Assembly: GCA_026995955.1 (NCBI GenBank)
Contig: JALWNJ010000220.1
Span: forward strand, 1 to 15,335
Source of the DNA: Gammaproteobacteria bacterium
GTDB taxonomy: Bacteria > Pseudomonadota > Gammaproteobacteria > J044
Direction: 5' to 3'
DNA: 15,335 nt
The translations under genes and the position numbers were made by a program. Below, piece after piece: positions 1-7,013 of this stretch. Below the pieces are notes generated by a model. It saw only the letters and a program-made list of their open reading frames with translations. It was not told the DNA's origin and ran no database searches. Position 1 is the stretch's first letter. The number at the start of each line of letters is the position of its first letter.

Positions 1-109
1 GCGCACTGCGCTTCTGCGGCCGGTATTCGATGCCCCACAGCGCGCAGCCCAGCCCCTCCACCACGGGGCGGATGAGCCGTTCCAGTCTGTCGTCCGTTGC
101 GTTCGTCAT
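1..109 (-). CDS. rimP: Ribosome maturation factor RimP, N-terminal 36 codons (cut by window edge)
   Basis: Only the first 36 codons lie in the window; the gene runs off the left edge. The reading frame from ATG at 109 begins MTNATDDRLERLIRPVVEGL and continues GCALWGIEYRP. This matches the start of RimP proteins: a short helix ending in a 'PVxxLGxxLxGIE' pattern before the first strand of the N-terminal domain. RimP is a cytoplasmic factor needed for maturation of the 30S ribosomal subunit. The upstream context supports the call, because tRNA-fMet followed by rimP (then nusA and infB) is a conserved gammaproteobacterial order. A terminator-like leader hairpin and a palindrome lie just upstream. 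The Shine-Dalgarno is weak (GAAGAG, about 5 nt before the ATG). The fragment is short, so the call rests on the N-terminal pattern plus context. Confidence 0.85.
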   Translation of the reverse strand, partial: MTNATDDRLERLIRPVVEGLGCALWGIEYRPQKRSA

Positions 110-117
110 GCGTGCTC

Positions 118-133
118 TTCGTTCCGGAACGAA
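118..133. repeat. 16-bp perfect palindrome at the rimP translation start region
   Basis: TTCGTTCCGGAACGAA reads the same on both strands. It lies 8 bp upstream of the rimP ATG and overlaps the T-tract of the leader terminator hairpin. In the rimP message it could fold as a 6-bp stem with a CCGG loop, with its 3' arm running into the weak rimP Shine-Dalgarno. It could equally be a dimeric protein-binding site. No function is shown by the sequence alone. Confidence 0.6.
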
Positions 134-204
134 AAAAGGGCTTCCAGGAACCCTACCGGCAGGCCCCATCGGCGCCACCGGCCAGGTTCCAGCCCAGCCC
201 TTTT
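132..204 (-). terminator. rimP leader: long terminator-type hairpin (putative attenuator)
   Basis: On the minus strand, AAAAGGGCT (204-196) pairs perfectly with AGCCCTTTT (142-134), and inside this GGAACC (190-185) pairs with GGTTCC (152-147). Further CCGG/CCGG pairing (178-181 with 156-159) closes the inner part. The descending arm runs into six T residues (137-132), the classic form of an intrinsic terminator, and rimP starts only 22 bp later. A rimP leader attenuator upstream of rimP-nusA-infB has been described in gammaproteobacteria from comparative genomics, and this matches it in position and shape. Regulation of read-through into rimP is inferred. Confidence 0.7.
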
Positions 205-213
205 CTCGCTCAG

Positions 214-242
214 CAAAAAGGCCCCCTTTTCGGGGGCCTTCT
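214..242 (-). terminator. Intrinsic terminator after tRNA-fMet
   Basis: AAGGCCCCC (240-232 on the minus strand) pairs over nine bases with GGGGGCCTT (226-218), with a 5-nt loop, followed by a five-T run (219-215). It begins 15 bp after the tRNA CCA end. It is the first convincing intrinsic terminator downstream of the nuo operon, so it may serve both the tRNA and any nuo read-through. Confidence 0.85.
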
Positions 243-254
243 TGTTATGGGATC

Positions 255-331
255 TGGTAGCGGGGGCAGGATTTGAACCTGCGACCTTCGGGTTATGAGC
301 CCGACGAGCTGCCAGACTGCTCCACCCCGCA
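255..331 (-). tRNA. Initiator tRNA-fMet (anticodon CAT), CCA encoded
   Basis: This 77-nt cloverleaf reads on the minus strand. The acceptor stem is GCGGGG (bases 2-7) with CCCCGC. The D arm uses GAGC/GCTC. The anticodon arm TCGGG-CTCATAA-CCCGA contains CAT. The T arm is GCAGG-TTCAAAT-CCTGC, and A73-CCA is encoded. Two hallmarks identify it as the initiator rather than elongator tRNA-Met: the three G-C pairs at the base of the anticodon stem, and an unpaired 1:72 position. The 1:72 mismatch here is T-T, not the C-A of E. coli. It has its own near-consensus promoter and terminator. It corresponds in position to metY of E. coli, which lies upstream of rimP. Confidence 0.97.
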
Positions 332-344
332 TCAGCTGAGGCGT

Positions 345-373
345 ATTATAGGGATCACCCCTTCGCCTTTCAA
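345..373 (-). promoter_or_regulatory. Sigma-70 promoter of the initiator tRNA gene
   Basis: On the minus strand there is a -35 box TTGAAA (373-368), a 17-bp spacer and a perfect -10 box TATAAT (350-345). The stretch after the -10 is ACGCCTC, fairly GC-rich, as in stable-RNA promoters under stringent control. The start point would fall a few bases before the mature tRNA 5' end (331). The promoter lies wholly in the 61-bp gap after the DUF2818 gene, so the tRNA can be made independently of the nuo operon. Confidence 0.88.
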
Positions 374-380
374 GGCCTTG
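371..380. repeat. 10-bp palindrome overlapping the tRNA-fMet -35 box
   Basis: CAAGGCCTTG is a perfect palindrome whose right half (minus strand) includes the TTG of the -35 box. It sits in the loop of a larger imperfect hairpin (380-386 with 359-366). There is no T-run after that hairpin, so it is not an intrinsic terminator. It could be chance or a small operator. Confidence 0.35.
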
Positions 381-392
381 CGAGGGAAATTT

Positions 393-689
393 TCAGCGAC
401 GCTTCCAGTCGTGGCGCCAGATGAACCCGGGCAGCGCGAACACCAGGAAGAGCGAGGCGGTGACCGCGTAGAACTCCCAGTCCTGGCGATGAATCTCGCC
501 CATCAGCCGGTACTCCAGCCCCAGACCGATGGCCCCCACCAGGAAGTAGAGGATGAGCCATTCCAGCAGGCGCATCCAGGTCGATTTGTGCTCGGTGCGG
601 AACACCAGCAGATTGCGATCGCTGAGCCAGGGCAGATTGGCCGCCACCAGTGCCAGCAGGATGTAGCCCCAGGTGATGAGTGGACTCAT
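393..689 (-). CDS. DUF2818 family small membrane protein, downstream of nuoN
   Basis: This 98-residue protein starts MSPLITWGYILLALVAANLP and ends in a basic tail (WRHDWKRR). Three hydrophobic stretches are visible, at about residues 5-21, 42-58 and 74-90, which fits a small inner-membrane protein. The pattern 'ANLPWL...RTEHKS...LEWxxxYFL...LGLEYRLMGEIHRQDWEFYAVT' is what I know as DUF2818 (Pfam), a family found next to nuoN in beta- and some gammaproteobacteria. The ATG shares one base with the nuoN stop (TGATG at 691-687), so translation is probably coupled to nuoN. It is the last gene of the operon. Function is unknown; an accessory or assembly role for complex I is only suggested by the position. 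The ATG at 689 is the start giving the usual family length. Confidence 0.85.
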   Translation of the reverse strand: MSPLITWGYILLALVAANLPWLSDRNLLVFRTEHKSTWMRLLEWLILYFLVGAIGLGLEYRLMGEIHRQDWEFYAVTASLFLVFALPGFIWRHDWKRR

Positions 690-2125
690 CAGAGCACCGC
701 CTGACGGCACAGCGTCATCAGCAGGCCCGGCATCAGCCCCAGCAGCAGCACCAGCAGGGCATTGCCGCCGAGCAGCACCTCGACATCCACCGGCCGCGCC
801 GGCACCGGCTCGTCGATCGGCTTGTCGAAGTACATGAGCTTGACCACGCGCAGATAGTAGAAGGCGCCAATCACCGACATGACGACGGCAAACACCGCCA
901 GCCACACCAGATCCACCTCGACGATGGCCTCGATGACCACCAGCTTGGCATAGAAGCCGGCGGTGAGCGGCACCCCGGCCATGGAGAACATGACCAGCAG
1001 CATCAGTCCGGCCAGCCATGGGCTGCGGTCGTTCAGGCCCCGGAAGTCGGCCAGTTCCTCGGACTCGAAGCCCTTGCGACTGAGCGCCATGATCAGGCCG
1101 AAGGCCGCCAGCGCCATGATGGCGTAGATGAGAGTGTAGAACAGCGACGCGGCCAGGCCCGCTCCGGTACCGGCAACAAAGCCGAGCAACAGAAAACCGA
1201 TGTGGGAGACGGTGGAATAACCCAGCATGCGCTTGATGTTGGTCTGGGCGATGGCGGCCAGGTTGCCTACCAAAAGCGACAGTACCACCAGCACCATCAG
1301 CATGTCGCGCCACTGGTGCTGGGCCGTGTCCAGCCCCTCCACCAGCAGGCGCACCACCATGGCAAACGCGGCCAGCTTGGGCGCCGAGCCGATGAACAGG
1401 GTGACCGCGGTGGGCGATCCCTGATAGACATCGGGGATCCACATGTGGAACGGCACCGCGCCCAGCTTGAAGGCAATGGCGGCGATGATGAAGGCCATGG
1501 CGAACAGCACCGCGGTGTCCACTTGACCGGCGCGCAGCAGGATGCGGTTGATCTCCATCAGATCCAGGCTGCCGGTGACGCCGTAGAGGATGGACATGCC
1601 GTAGAGCAGCATGCCGGAGGCAATGGCGCCGAGCACGAAGTACTTCATCGCCGCCTCCGAGGCACGGCCGTCGTTGCGCATGAAGGCCACCATGGCGTAC
1701 AGCGACAGCGACATCAGCTCCAGCCCCAGGTACAGCACCAGCAGGCTGCCGGCGGAAATCAGGATCATCATGCCGAGCACGGCAAACAGGCCAAGCACGA
1801 AGTACTCGCCTCGGAACACACCGCGTTCCTGCAGCCAGGGCCGGCTGTAGCTGAAGGCGACGAGGGCCAGCACCAGCACGCCTGCCTTGAGCAGGCCGGC
1901 CAGACGATCGAGCACGAACTGGCCGTCGAAGGCGAGCAGACTGCCCTCGCCCGCCACGCGCCACAGCACGATCAGGGCGACGACCAGACTGGCCTGGGAC
2001 AGGAACCAGCTCCAGGCACGCCGCTCGTCCGAAAGAAAGGCATCCACCACCAGCACCAGGCAGGCCATGGCGGCGAGCAGGATCTCGGGCAGCAGCGGGA
2101 TCAGGCTGGACAGGGAGAAGCTCAT
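689..2125 (-). CDS. nuoN: NADH-quinone oxidoreductase subunit N (antiporter-like proton channel)
   Basis: This 478-residue, highly hydrophobic protein with about 14 predicted membrane helices is one of three Mrp-antiporter-like subunits of the complex I membrane arm. It is thought to translocate one proton per cycle. Expected charged residues are present: E136 in 'LYLGLELMSLSLY', K220 in 'AFKLGAVPFHMWIPDVYQG', and K250 in 'IGSAPK'. The start chosen is ATG at 2125 (MSFSLSSLIPLLPE), which overlaps the nuoM stop by 4 bp (ATGA). A longer in-frame start at 2200 would add 25 polar residues unlike the family and lie inside nuoM. No strong Shine-Dalgarno precedes the start, consistent with coupling to nuoM. 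It is followed by the DUF2818 gene through a TGATG junction. Confidence 0.97.
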   Translation of the reverse strand: MSFSLSSLIPLLPEILLAAMACLVLVVDAFLSDERRAWSWFLSQASLVVALIVLWRVAGEGSLLAFDGQFVLDRLAGLLKAGVLVLALVAFSYSRPWLQERGVFRGEYFVLGLFAVLGMMILISAGSLLVLYLGLELMSLSLYAMVAFMRNDGRASEAAMKYFVLGAIASGMLLYGMSILYGVTGSLDLMEINRILLRAGQVDTAVLFAMAFIIAAIAFKLGAVPFHMWIPDVYQGSPTAVTLFIGSAPKLAAFAMVVRLLVEGLDTAQHQWRDMLMVLVVLSLLVGNLAAIAQTNIKRMLGYSTVSHIGFLLLGFVAGTGAGLAASLFYTLIYAIMALAAFGLIMALSRKGFESEELADFRGLNDRSPWLAGLMLLVMFSMAGVPLTAGFYAKLVVIEAIVEVDLVWLAVFAVVMSVIGAFYYLRVVKLMYFDKPIDEPVPARPVDVEVLLGGNALLVLLLGLMPGLLMTLCRQAVL

Positions 2126-3636
2126 AGCTTGGACACCATCGCGTGCTCGATGAGGTGGTCGATGGACACCTCCATCACATGGATCAGCGGTGCCGGCCAC
2201 AGGCCAATGGCCAGTACCATGAGGGCCAGCAGGCCAAGGATCAGGAACTCGCGGCCGTTCAGGTCGTCAAGCGCGGCAACCTTCTCGCTGCGCACCTCGC
2301 CGAACACGACCCGCTTGACCAGCCACAGGGTGTAGGCGGCACCAATGATGAGCGTTGTGGCAGCCAGAAAGGCGATCCAGAAATTGGCCTTGATGCTGGC
2401 CAGGATGACCATGAACTCGCCGACGAAGCCCGAGGTACCCGGCAGGCCGGTGTTGGCCATGGCGAACAGTACGAAGAAGGCGGCGAACACCGGCATCACA
2501 TTGACCACGCCGCCATAGGTGCTGATCTCGCGCGAATGGAGGCGGTCGTAGAGTACCCCGACACACAGGAACAGGGCCGCCGAGACGAAGCCGTGCGAGA
2601 TCATCTGCACCATGCCGCCCTGCACCGCCAGCGTGCTGCCGGCCGTGTCGCCGGTGTTGCGCAGGATGTAGAACGGGATGAAGAAGGCCAGGGTGACGAA
2701 GCCCATGTGGGCGATGGACGAATAGGCGATGAGCTTCTTCATGTCGCTCTGCACCAGGGCCACGAAGCCGATGTACACCACCGCCACCAGCGACATCAGC
2801 ACGATCAGCCAGGTGAGCTCGGCGCTGGCATCCGGCGTCACCGGCAGGCTGAAGCGCAGGAAGCCGTAGCCGCCGATCTTCAGCATGATGGCCGCCAGGA
2901 TCACCGAACCGCCGGTGGGCGCCTCGACATGGGCGTCCGGCAGCCAGGTATGCACCGGCCACATCGGCACCTTGACCGCGAAGGCGGCCAGGAAGCTGAG
3001 GAAGATGAGCACCTGCGCGGTCATGCCCAGCGGCAGCTTGTGCAGGTCGAGGATCTCGAAGCTGCCGGACTGGCCGTACATCCAGATGAGCGACACCAAC
3101 ATGAATACCGACCCGAGGAAGGTGTAGAGGAAGAACTTGATGCTGGCATACACCCGCCGCGGTCCACCCCACACGCCGATCACCAGGTACATGGGGATCA
3201 GCATGGCCTCGAAGAAGATGTAGAACAGCATGGCGTCGAGCGCGGCGAACACCCCCACCATGATGCCCTCCATAATGAGGAAGGCGGCCATGTACTGGGC
3301 CACGCGGTACTGGATCACCTCCCAGCCGGCGATCACCACCAGCACGGTGACGAAGGTGGTGAGCAGGATCAGCGGCATCGACAGGCCATCGACGCCGAGA
3401 TGGTAGTTGATGTTGTAGGTGGTGACCCAGGGCACGAATTCCTCGAACTGCATGCGCCAGGTACTGGCATCGAATTCGGTCCACAGCGGCACGCTGAGCA
3501 GGAAGGTGAGCAGCGAGACCACCAGGGCCAGGCGGCGGGCGCCGTCCGGAGCGCGGTCGCCGGCCAGCAGCACCAGCACCCCGCCGACGATGGGCGTCCA
3601 GATCACCAGACTCAACAATGGCCAGTCAGCAAACAT
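2122..3636 (-). CDS. nuoM: NADH-quinone oxidoreductase subunit M (antiporter-like proton channel)
   Basis: This 504-residue polytopic membrane protein, with about 14 helices, is the second antiporter-like subunit of the membrane arm. Key residues of the family are visible: E143 in 'FYIFFEAMLIPMYLVIG', K222 in 'AAFAVKVPMWPVHTWLPDAHVEAP', K253 in 'AAIMLKIGGYGFLRF', and the 'YSSIAHMGF' loop after the 'VQSDMKKLIAY' motif. Length matches the usual 490-510. It starts at ATG 3636 (MFADWPLLSLVIW), 14 bp after nuoL, with AAGGGCG as a likely Shine-Dalgarno in that gap. This is the widest spacing inside the operon. It ends in an ATGA overlap with nuoN. Confidence 0.97.
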   Translation of the reverse strand: MFADWPLLSLVIWTPIVGGVLVLLAGDRAPDGARRLALVVSLLTFLLSVPLWTEFDASTWRMQFEEFVPWVTTYNINYHLGVDGLSMPLILLTTFVTVLVVIAGWEVIQYRVAQYMAAFLIMEGIMVGVFAALDAMLFYIFFEAMLIPMYLVIGVWGGPRRVYASIKFFLYTFLGSVFMLVSLIWMYGQSGSFEILDLHKLPLGMTAQVLIFLSFLAAFAVKVPMWPVHTWLPDAHVEAPTGGSVILAAIMLKIGGYGFLRFSLPVTPDASAELTWLIVLMSLVAVVYIGFVALVQSDMKKLIAYSSIAHMGFVTLAFFIPFYILRNTGDTAGSTLAVQGGMVQMISHGFVSAALFLCVGVLYDRLHSREISTYGGVVNVMPVFAAFFVLFAMANTGLPGTSGFVGEFMVILASIKANFWIAFLAATTLIIGAAYTLWLVKRVVFGEVRSEKVAALDDLNGREFLILGLLALMVLAIGLWPAPLIHVMEVSIDHLIEHAMVSKL

Positions 3637-3650
3637 GCAAGCGCCCTTCT

Positions 3651-5606
3651 TCAGACAATGACATACCAGCCCAGCAGGCCGATGAGGCCGAGGATCATGG
3701 CAAAGCCGTAGTGATAGAGGTAGCCGGTCTGCAGGTGCCGCGTCACCTGCGCCAGCCAGCCGGTGACGGCGGCGGCGCCGTTGACCAGCAGACGATCGAT
3801 CAGGAACACATCACCGGCCCGCCACAGGAAGCGTCCCAGCATGACGGCGCCGTTGGCGAACACCGCCTGATTGAAGTCGTCGAAACCGTACTTGTTGACC
3901 AGGATGCGGTAGACCAGATTGCAGCGCCGGGCACAGGCATCGGCCAGCGCGGGTCGGCGCATGTACACGAACCAGGCCGTGAACAGCCCCGCCATGGCGA
4001 GCCAGAAGGCCGGCCCCATCAGGCCGTGTTCGACGAAGGCCCCGACGCCGTGCCATTCCTCGGCCAGCTCGCGCACCGCCTCGTGCTCGGGGGCTACGCT
4101 GATCACGCCCCGGAAGAAGTCACCGACCACGATGGGGTCGATGAGCAGGCCGGCGAATACCGAGGGGATGGCGAGCAGCACCAGCGGCAGGGTCACCACC
4201 CAGGGGGACTCGTGCAGATGGCTTCGGGTGTGCTCGTCCATGCGTTCCTCGCCGTGGAACACGAGGAAGAACATGCGGAAGGTGTAGAGCGCGGTGACGA
4301 ACACCCCCAGCAGCACCATCAGCCAGGCAAAGCCCGACACCGGCAGCGTGGAGGCATGTACCGCCTCAATGATCGAGTCCTTGGAAAAGAAGCCGGAAAA
4401 GCCGGGGAAGCCGATCAGGGCCAGCGAGCCCACCAGCGCGGTCCAGTAGGTGATGGGCATGTACTTCTTCAGGCCGCCCATGCGGCGCATGTCCTGCTCG
4501 TGGTGCATGGCGATGATGACCGAACCGGCGGCCAGGAACAGCAGGGCCTTGAAGAAGGCATGGGTCATGAGGTGGAAGATGGCCACCGAATAGGCCGAGG
4601 CGCCGAGCGCGGTGGTCATGTAGCCGAGCTGCGACAGCGTCGAGTAGGCGATGACTCGCTTGATGTCGTTCTGCACGATGCCGATCAGGCCCATGAAGAA
4701 GGCGGTAATGGCACCGATGACCATGATGAAGGCCAGCGCCGTCTCGCTGTATTCGTACAGCGGCGACATGCGCGCCACCATGAAGATGCCGGCGGTCACC
4801 ATGGTGGCGGCGTGGATCAGGGCCGAGATGGGCGTGGGGCCTTCCATCGAGTCCGGCAGCCAGACATGCAGCGGCACCTGGGCCGACTTGCCCATGACAC
4901 CGATGAACAGCAGGATGCCGATGGCGGTCATCACCGACCAGGGCTCGCCGGGCAGGATCTCGATGCTGCGATCGGCAAACGAGGGCGCGGCGGCAAACAC
5001 CTCGGCATAGTCCAGGCTGCCGGCATACGCCAGCACCAGGCCGATGCCCAGCACGAAGCCGAAGTCACCGACGCGGTTGACGAGAAACGCCTTCATGTTG
5101 GCGTAGATGGCACTCTCGCGCTTGTAGTAGAACCCGATCAGCAGGTACGACACCAGACCAACCGCCTCCCAGCCGAAGAACAGCTGCATGAAGTTGTTCG
5201 ACATCACCAGCATCAGCATGGAGAAGGTGAACAGCGAGATGTAGCTGAAGAAGCGGATGTAACCCGGGTCGTCGTGCATGTAGCCGATGGTGTAGATGTG
5301 CACCATCAGCGAGACGAAGGTGACCACCACCATCATCAGGGTGGTGAGGTTGTCGATGAGAAATCCGACCTCGAAGCGGATGCCCTCGGTGACGAGCCAG
5401 GTGTACACCGGCCCGTTCCAGGGCGCCATGCCGTCGAGGAACATGGCCTTGGCGACCAGCAGCGAGAGCACGAACGAGACGGCCACGCCGAGGATGGTGA
5501 CGGTATGGGCACCGGCACGACCCAGCCAGCGGCCGAACAGGCCGGCCAGCACGGCGCCGGCCAGCGAGGCCAGGGGGATCAGCAGAAAGACGGTCTGCAT
5601 GCTCAT
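3651..5606 (-). CDS. nuoL: NADH-quinone oxidoreductase subunit L (distal antiporter-like proton channel)
   Basis: This 651-residue protein is the largest membrane subunit, at the far end of the membrane arm. The antiporter core shows E147 in 'LFFGWEAVGLVSYLLIGF', K240 and H247 in 'GVMGKSAQVPLHVWLPDSM', and 'EGPTPISALIHAATMVTAG' with H265. The C-terminal part after about residue 500 includes an amphipathic stretch and a last helix near the end. This fits the long lateral helix and terminal transmembrane segment typical of NuoL. ATG at 5606 gives MSMQTVF; a second ATG at 5600 is also possible and would shorten the protein by two residues. GAAGGGG lies upstream of the first ATG, and the gap after nuoK is 3 bp. 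Confidence 0.97.
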   Translation of the reverse strand: MSMQTVFLLIPLASLAGAVLAGLFGRWLGRAGAHTVTILGVAVSFVLSLLVAKAMFLDGMAPWNGPVYTWLVTEGIRFEVGFLIDNLTTLMMVVVTFVSLMVHIYTIGYMHDDPGYIRFFSYISLFTFSMLMLVMSNNFMQLFFGWEAVGLVSYLLIGFYYKRESAIYANMKAFLVNRVGDFGFVLGIGLVLAYAGSLDYAEVFAAAPSFADRSIEILPGEPWSVMTAIGILLFIGVMGKSAQVPLHVWLPDSMEGPTPISALIHAATMVTAGIFMVARMSPLYEYSETALAFIMVIGAITAFFMGLIGIVQNDIKRVIAYSTLSQLGYMTTALGASAYSVAIFHLMTHAFFKALLFLAAGSVIIAMHHEQDMRRMGGLKKYMPITYWTALVGSLALIGFPGFSGFFSKDSIIEAVHASTLPVSGFAWLMVLLGVFVTALYTFRMFFLVFHGEERMDEHTRSHLHESPWVVTLPLVLLAIPSVFAGLLIDPIVVGDFFRGVISVAPEHEAVRELAEEWHGVGAFVEHGLMGPAFWLAMAGLFTAWFVYMRRPALADACARRCNLVYRILVNKYGFDDFNQAVFANGAVMLGRFLWRAGDVFLIDRLLVNGAAAVTGWLAQVTRHLQTGYLYHYGFAMILGLIGLLGWYVIV

Positions 5607-5609
5607 GCC

Positions 5610-5915
5610 CTACCCCTTCAGCTCGTCGACATCAAGGACATTGATGCTGCGCCGGTTGCGGAACAGCACCACCAGGATGGCCAGGCCGATGGCGGCCTCG
5701 GCCGCGGCCACGGTGAGGATGAAGAACACGAACACCTGCCCCGCCAGATCGGTGCGGAAGTGCGAGAAGGCGATGAAGTTGATGTTCACCGCCAGCAGCA
5801 TCAGCTCGATGCACATCAGCAGCACGATCAGGTTCTTGCGGTTGATGAAGATGCCCGCCACGCTGATCGAGAACAGGATGGCACCCAGCACCAGATAGTC
5901 GGTGAGCCCGATCAT
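5610..5915 (-). CDS. nuoK: NADH-quinone oxidoreductase subunit K
   Basis: This 101-residue protein has three membrane helices (about residues 4-24, 29-49 and 61-85). It carries the two membrane-embedded glutamates of the family, E37 in '[16 protein letters not shown]' and E73 in '[15 protein letters not shown]'. NuoK works with NuoJ and NuoA in the chain of charged residues linking quinone chemistry to the antiporter subunits. The length is exactly that expected. ATG at 5915 ([11 protein letters not shown]) overlaps the nuoJ stop by 4 bp (ATGA) and is preceded by GGAG at a spacing of 8 nt within nuoJ. The same reading frame stays open far upstream, but that extension is an out-of-frame reading of nuoJ and not part of the protein. 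Confidence 0.97.
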   Translation of the reverse strand: MIGLTDYLVLGAILFSISVAGIFINRKNLIVLLMCIELMLLAVNINFIAFSHFRTDLAGQVFVFFILTVAAAEAAIGLAILVVLFRNRRSINVLDVDELKG

Positions 5916-6511
5916 GAGCGTTTCTCCGCGTCCATCTTGACGATGCGCAGCCGATCCCTTGCCCGCACGCGGATCTGTTCGGCCGGATCCTGGTGCAGGG
6001 TGCCGGGACGCCGGCGCAGGGTCAGGGCGATGGCGGCGATGATGGCCACCAGCAGCACGAAGGCCGCGATCTCGAAGGGATAGACATAGCCCGTGTAGAG
6101 CACACCGGCCAGCGCCTCGGTGTTGCTGTAGCCGGCCGGCGGCATGGGCGGCGGCGCGAGCCGGAACACGCGGCCGGTGAGCACCACCAGCATCTCGCCG
6201 AGCATGATCAGCGCCACCACCAGCCCCACCGGCAGGAAGCGCACGAAGCCCTCGCGCATGCGGGCGATGTTGATGTCCAGCATCATCACCACGAACAGGA
6301 ACAGCACCATCACCGCGCCGACGTATACCAGCACCAGCACGATGCCGAGGAACTCGGCGCCAAGTTGCACCCACAGCACGGCGGCGGTGAAGAAGGTAAG
6401 CACCAAGTGCAGCACGGCATGCACCGGATTGCGCACGGTGATCATGCGCAGCGCCGAGATCACCATGATGGCGCTGAACAGGTAGAACACGAACTGGTTG
6501 AAAGTGATCAT
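5912..6511 (-). CDS. nuoJ: NADH-quinone oxidoreductase subunit J
   Basis: This 199-residue protein has about five membrane helices and a charged C-terminal tail (from roughly residue 165). The conserved helix '[20 protein letters not shown]' (about residues 60-79) is the NuoJ/ND6 signature. It contains the pi-bulge helix implicated in conformational coupling in the family. It starts [20 protein letters not shown] at 6511, 9 bp after nuoI. GCGAGGG lies very close (4 nt or less) to the ATG, so the ribosome-binding spacing is tight. The tail overlaps nuoK by 4 bp. Confidence 0.96.
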   Translation of the reverse strand: MITFNQFVFYLFSAIMVISALRMITVRNPVHAVLHLVLTFFTAAVLWVQLGAEFLGIVLVLVYVGAVMVLFLFVVMMLDINIARMREGFVRFLPVGLVVALIMLGEMLVVLTGRVFRLAPPPMPPAGYSNTEALAGVLYTGYVYPFEIAAFVLLVAIIAAIALTLRRRPGTLHQDPAEQIRVRARDRLRIVKMDAEKRS

Positions 6512-6520
6512 CGTCCCTCG

Positions 6521-7012
6521 CTACCGGTACCGTGCGTCGGCGGCGCGATCGGCGGCGATCTGCGCCTCGTACTTGTCACCCACCTCGAGCAGCCGCTCCT
6601 TGGTCATGATGGAATCCGCGCGATTCTCGAAGTGATATTCGTACACCCGCGTCTCGACGATGGCATCGACCGGGCAAGCCTCCTCGCAGAAGCCGCAGTA
6701 GATGCACTTGAACAGGTCGATGTCGTAGCGGGTGGTGCGGCGCGTGCCGTCCTCGCGCTCGTGGGTCTCGATGGTGATGGCCAGCGCCGGACACACCGCC
6801 TCGCACAGCTTGCAGCCGATGCAGCGCTCCTCGCCGTTGGCGTAGCGACGCTGGGCGTGCAGGCCGCGGAAGCGCGGCGACATCGGCGCCCGCTCCTCCG
6901 GGTACTGCACCGTGATCTTGCGGGCGAACAGGTAGCGGCCGGTGAGGCGCATGCCCTTGAGCAGCTCCCAGAAGGTGAAGCTCTTGAAGTAGTGCGAGAG
7001 ATTCAGGCTCAT
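6521..7012 (-). CDS. nuoI: NADH-quinone oxidoreductase subunit I (two 4Fe-4S clusters)
   Basis: This 163-residue protein is the ferredoxin-like subunit that carries clusters N6a and N6b between the NADH module and cluster N2 in NuoB. Two cysteine sets are complete: C64, C67, C70, C74 ([11 protein letters not shown]) and C103, C106, C109, C113 ([11 protein letters not shown]). Each set supplies three ligands to one cluster and one to the other. The N-terminal amphipathic helix ([20 protein letters not shown]) is typical for membrane association. ATG at 7012 is chosen: it follows the nuoH stop by 1 bp (TGACATG) and has an ideal GGAGGGG 6 nt upstream. An in-frame GTG at 7027 lies inside that Shine-Dalgarno region and is unlikely. 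Confidence 0.97.
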   Translation of the reverse strand: MSLNLSHYFKSFTFWELLKGMRLTGRYLFARKITVQYPEERAPMSPRFRGLHAQRRYANGEERCIGCKLCEAVCPALAITIETHEREDGTRRTTRYDIDLFKCIYCGFCEEACPVDAIVETRVYEYHFENRADSIMTKERLLEVGDKYEAQIAADRAADARYR

Positions 7013-7013
7013 G

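Noticed and set aside
30..260. Plus-strand open frame (76 codons) over the rimP leader
   Set aside because: It crosses two terminator hairpins and the rimP start in antisense, and has no family resemblance.
359..386. Hairpin after the DUF2818 gene as an intrinsic terminator for nuo
   Set aside because: The stem is short with a bulge, and no T-run follows; the region is instead the tRNA-fMet promoter.
680..3711. Plus-strand open frames at 680-2335 and 2143-3711 antisense to nuoN and nuoM
   Set aside because: Both are His/Gln-rich shadows of membrane-protein genes and match nothing I recognise.
3618..6083. Very long plus-strand open frame (821 codons) antisense to nuoL, nuoK and nuoJ
   Set aside because: Its product is rich in His, Gln, Glu, Asp and Gly with no recognisable domain, as expected for the complement of hydrophobic codons in GC-rich DNA. 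It spans three well-supported genes and has no promoter or ribosome-binding site of note.
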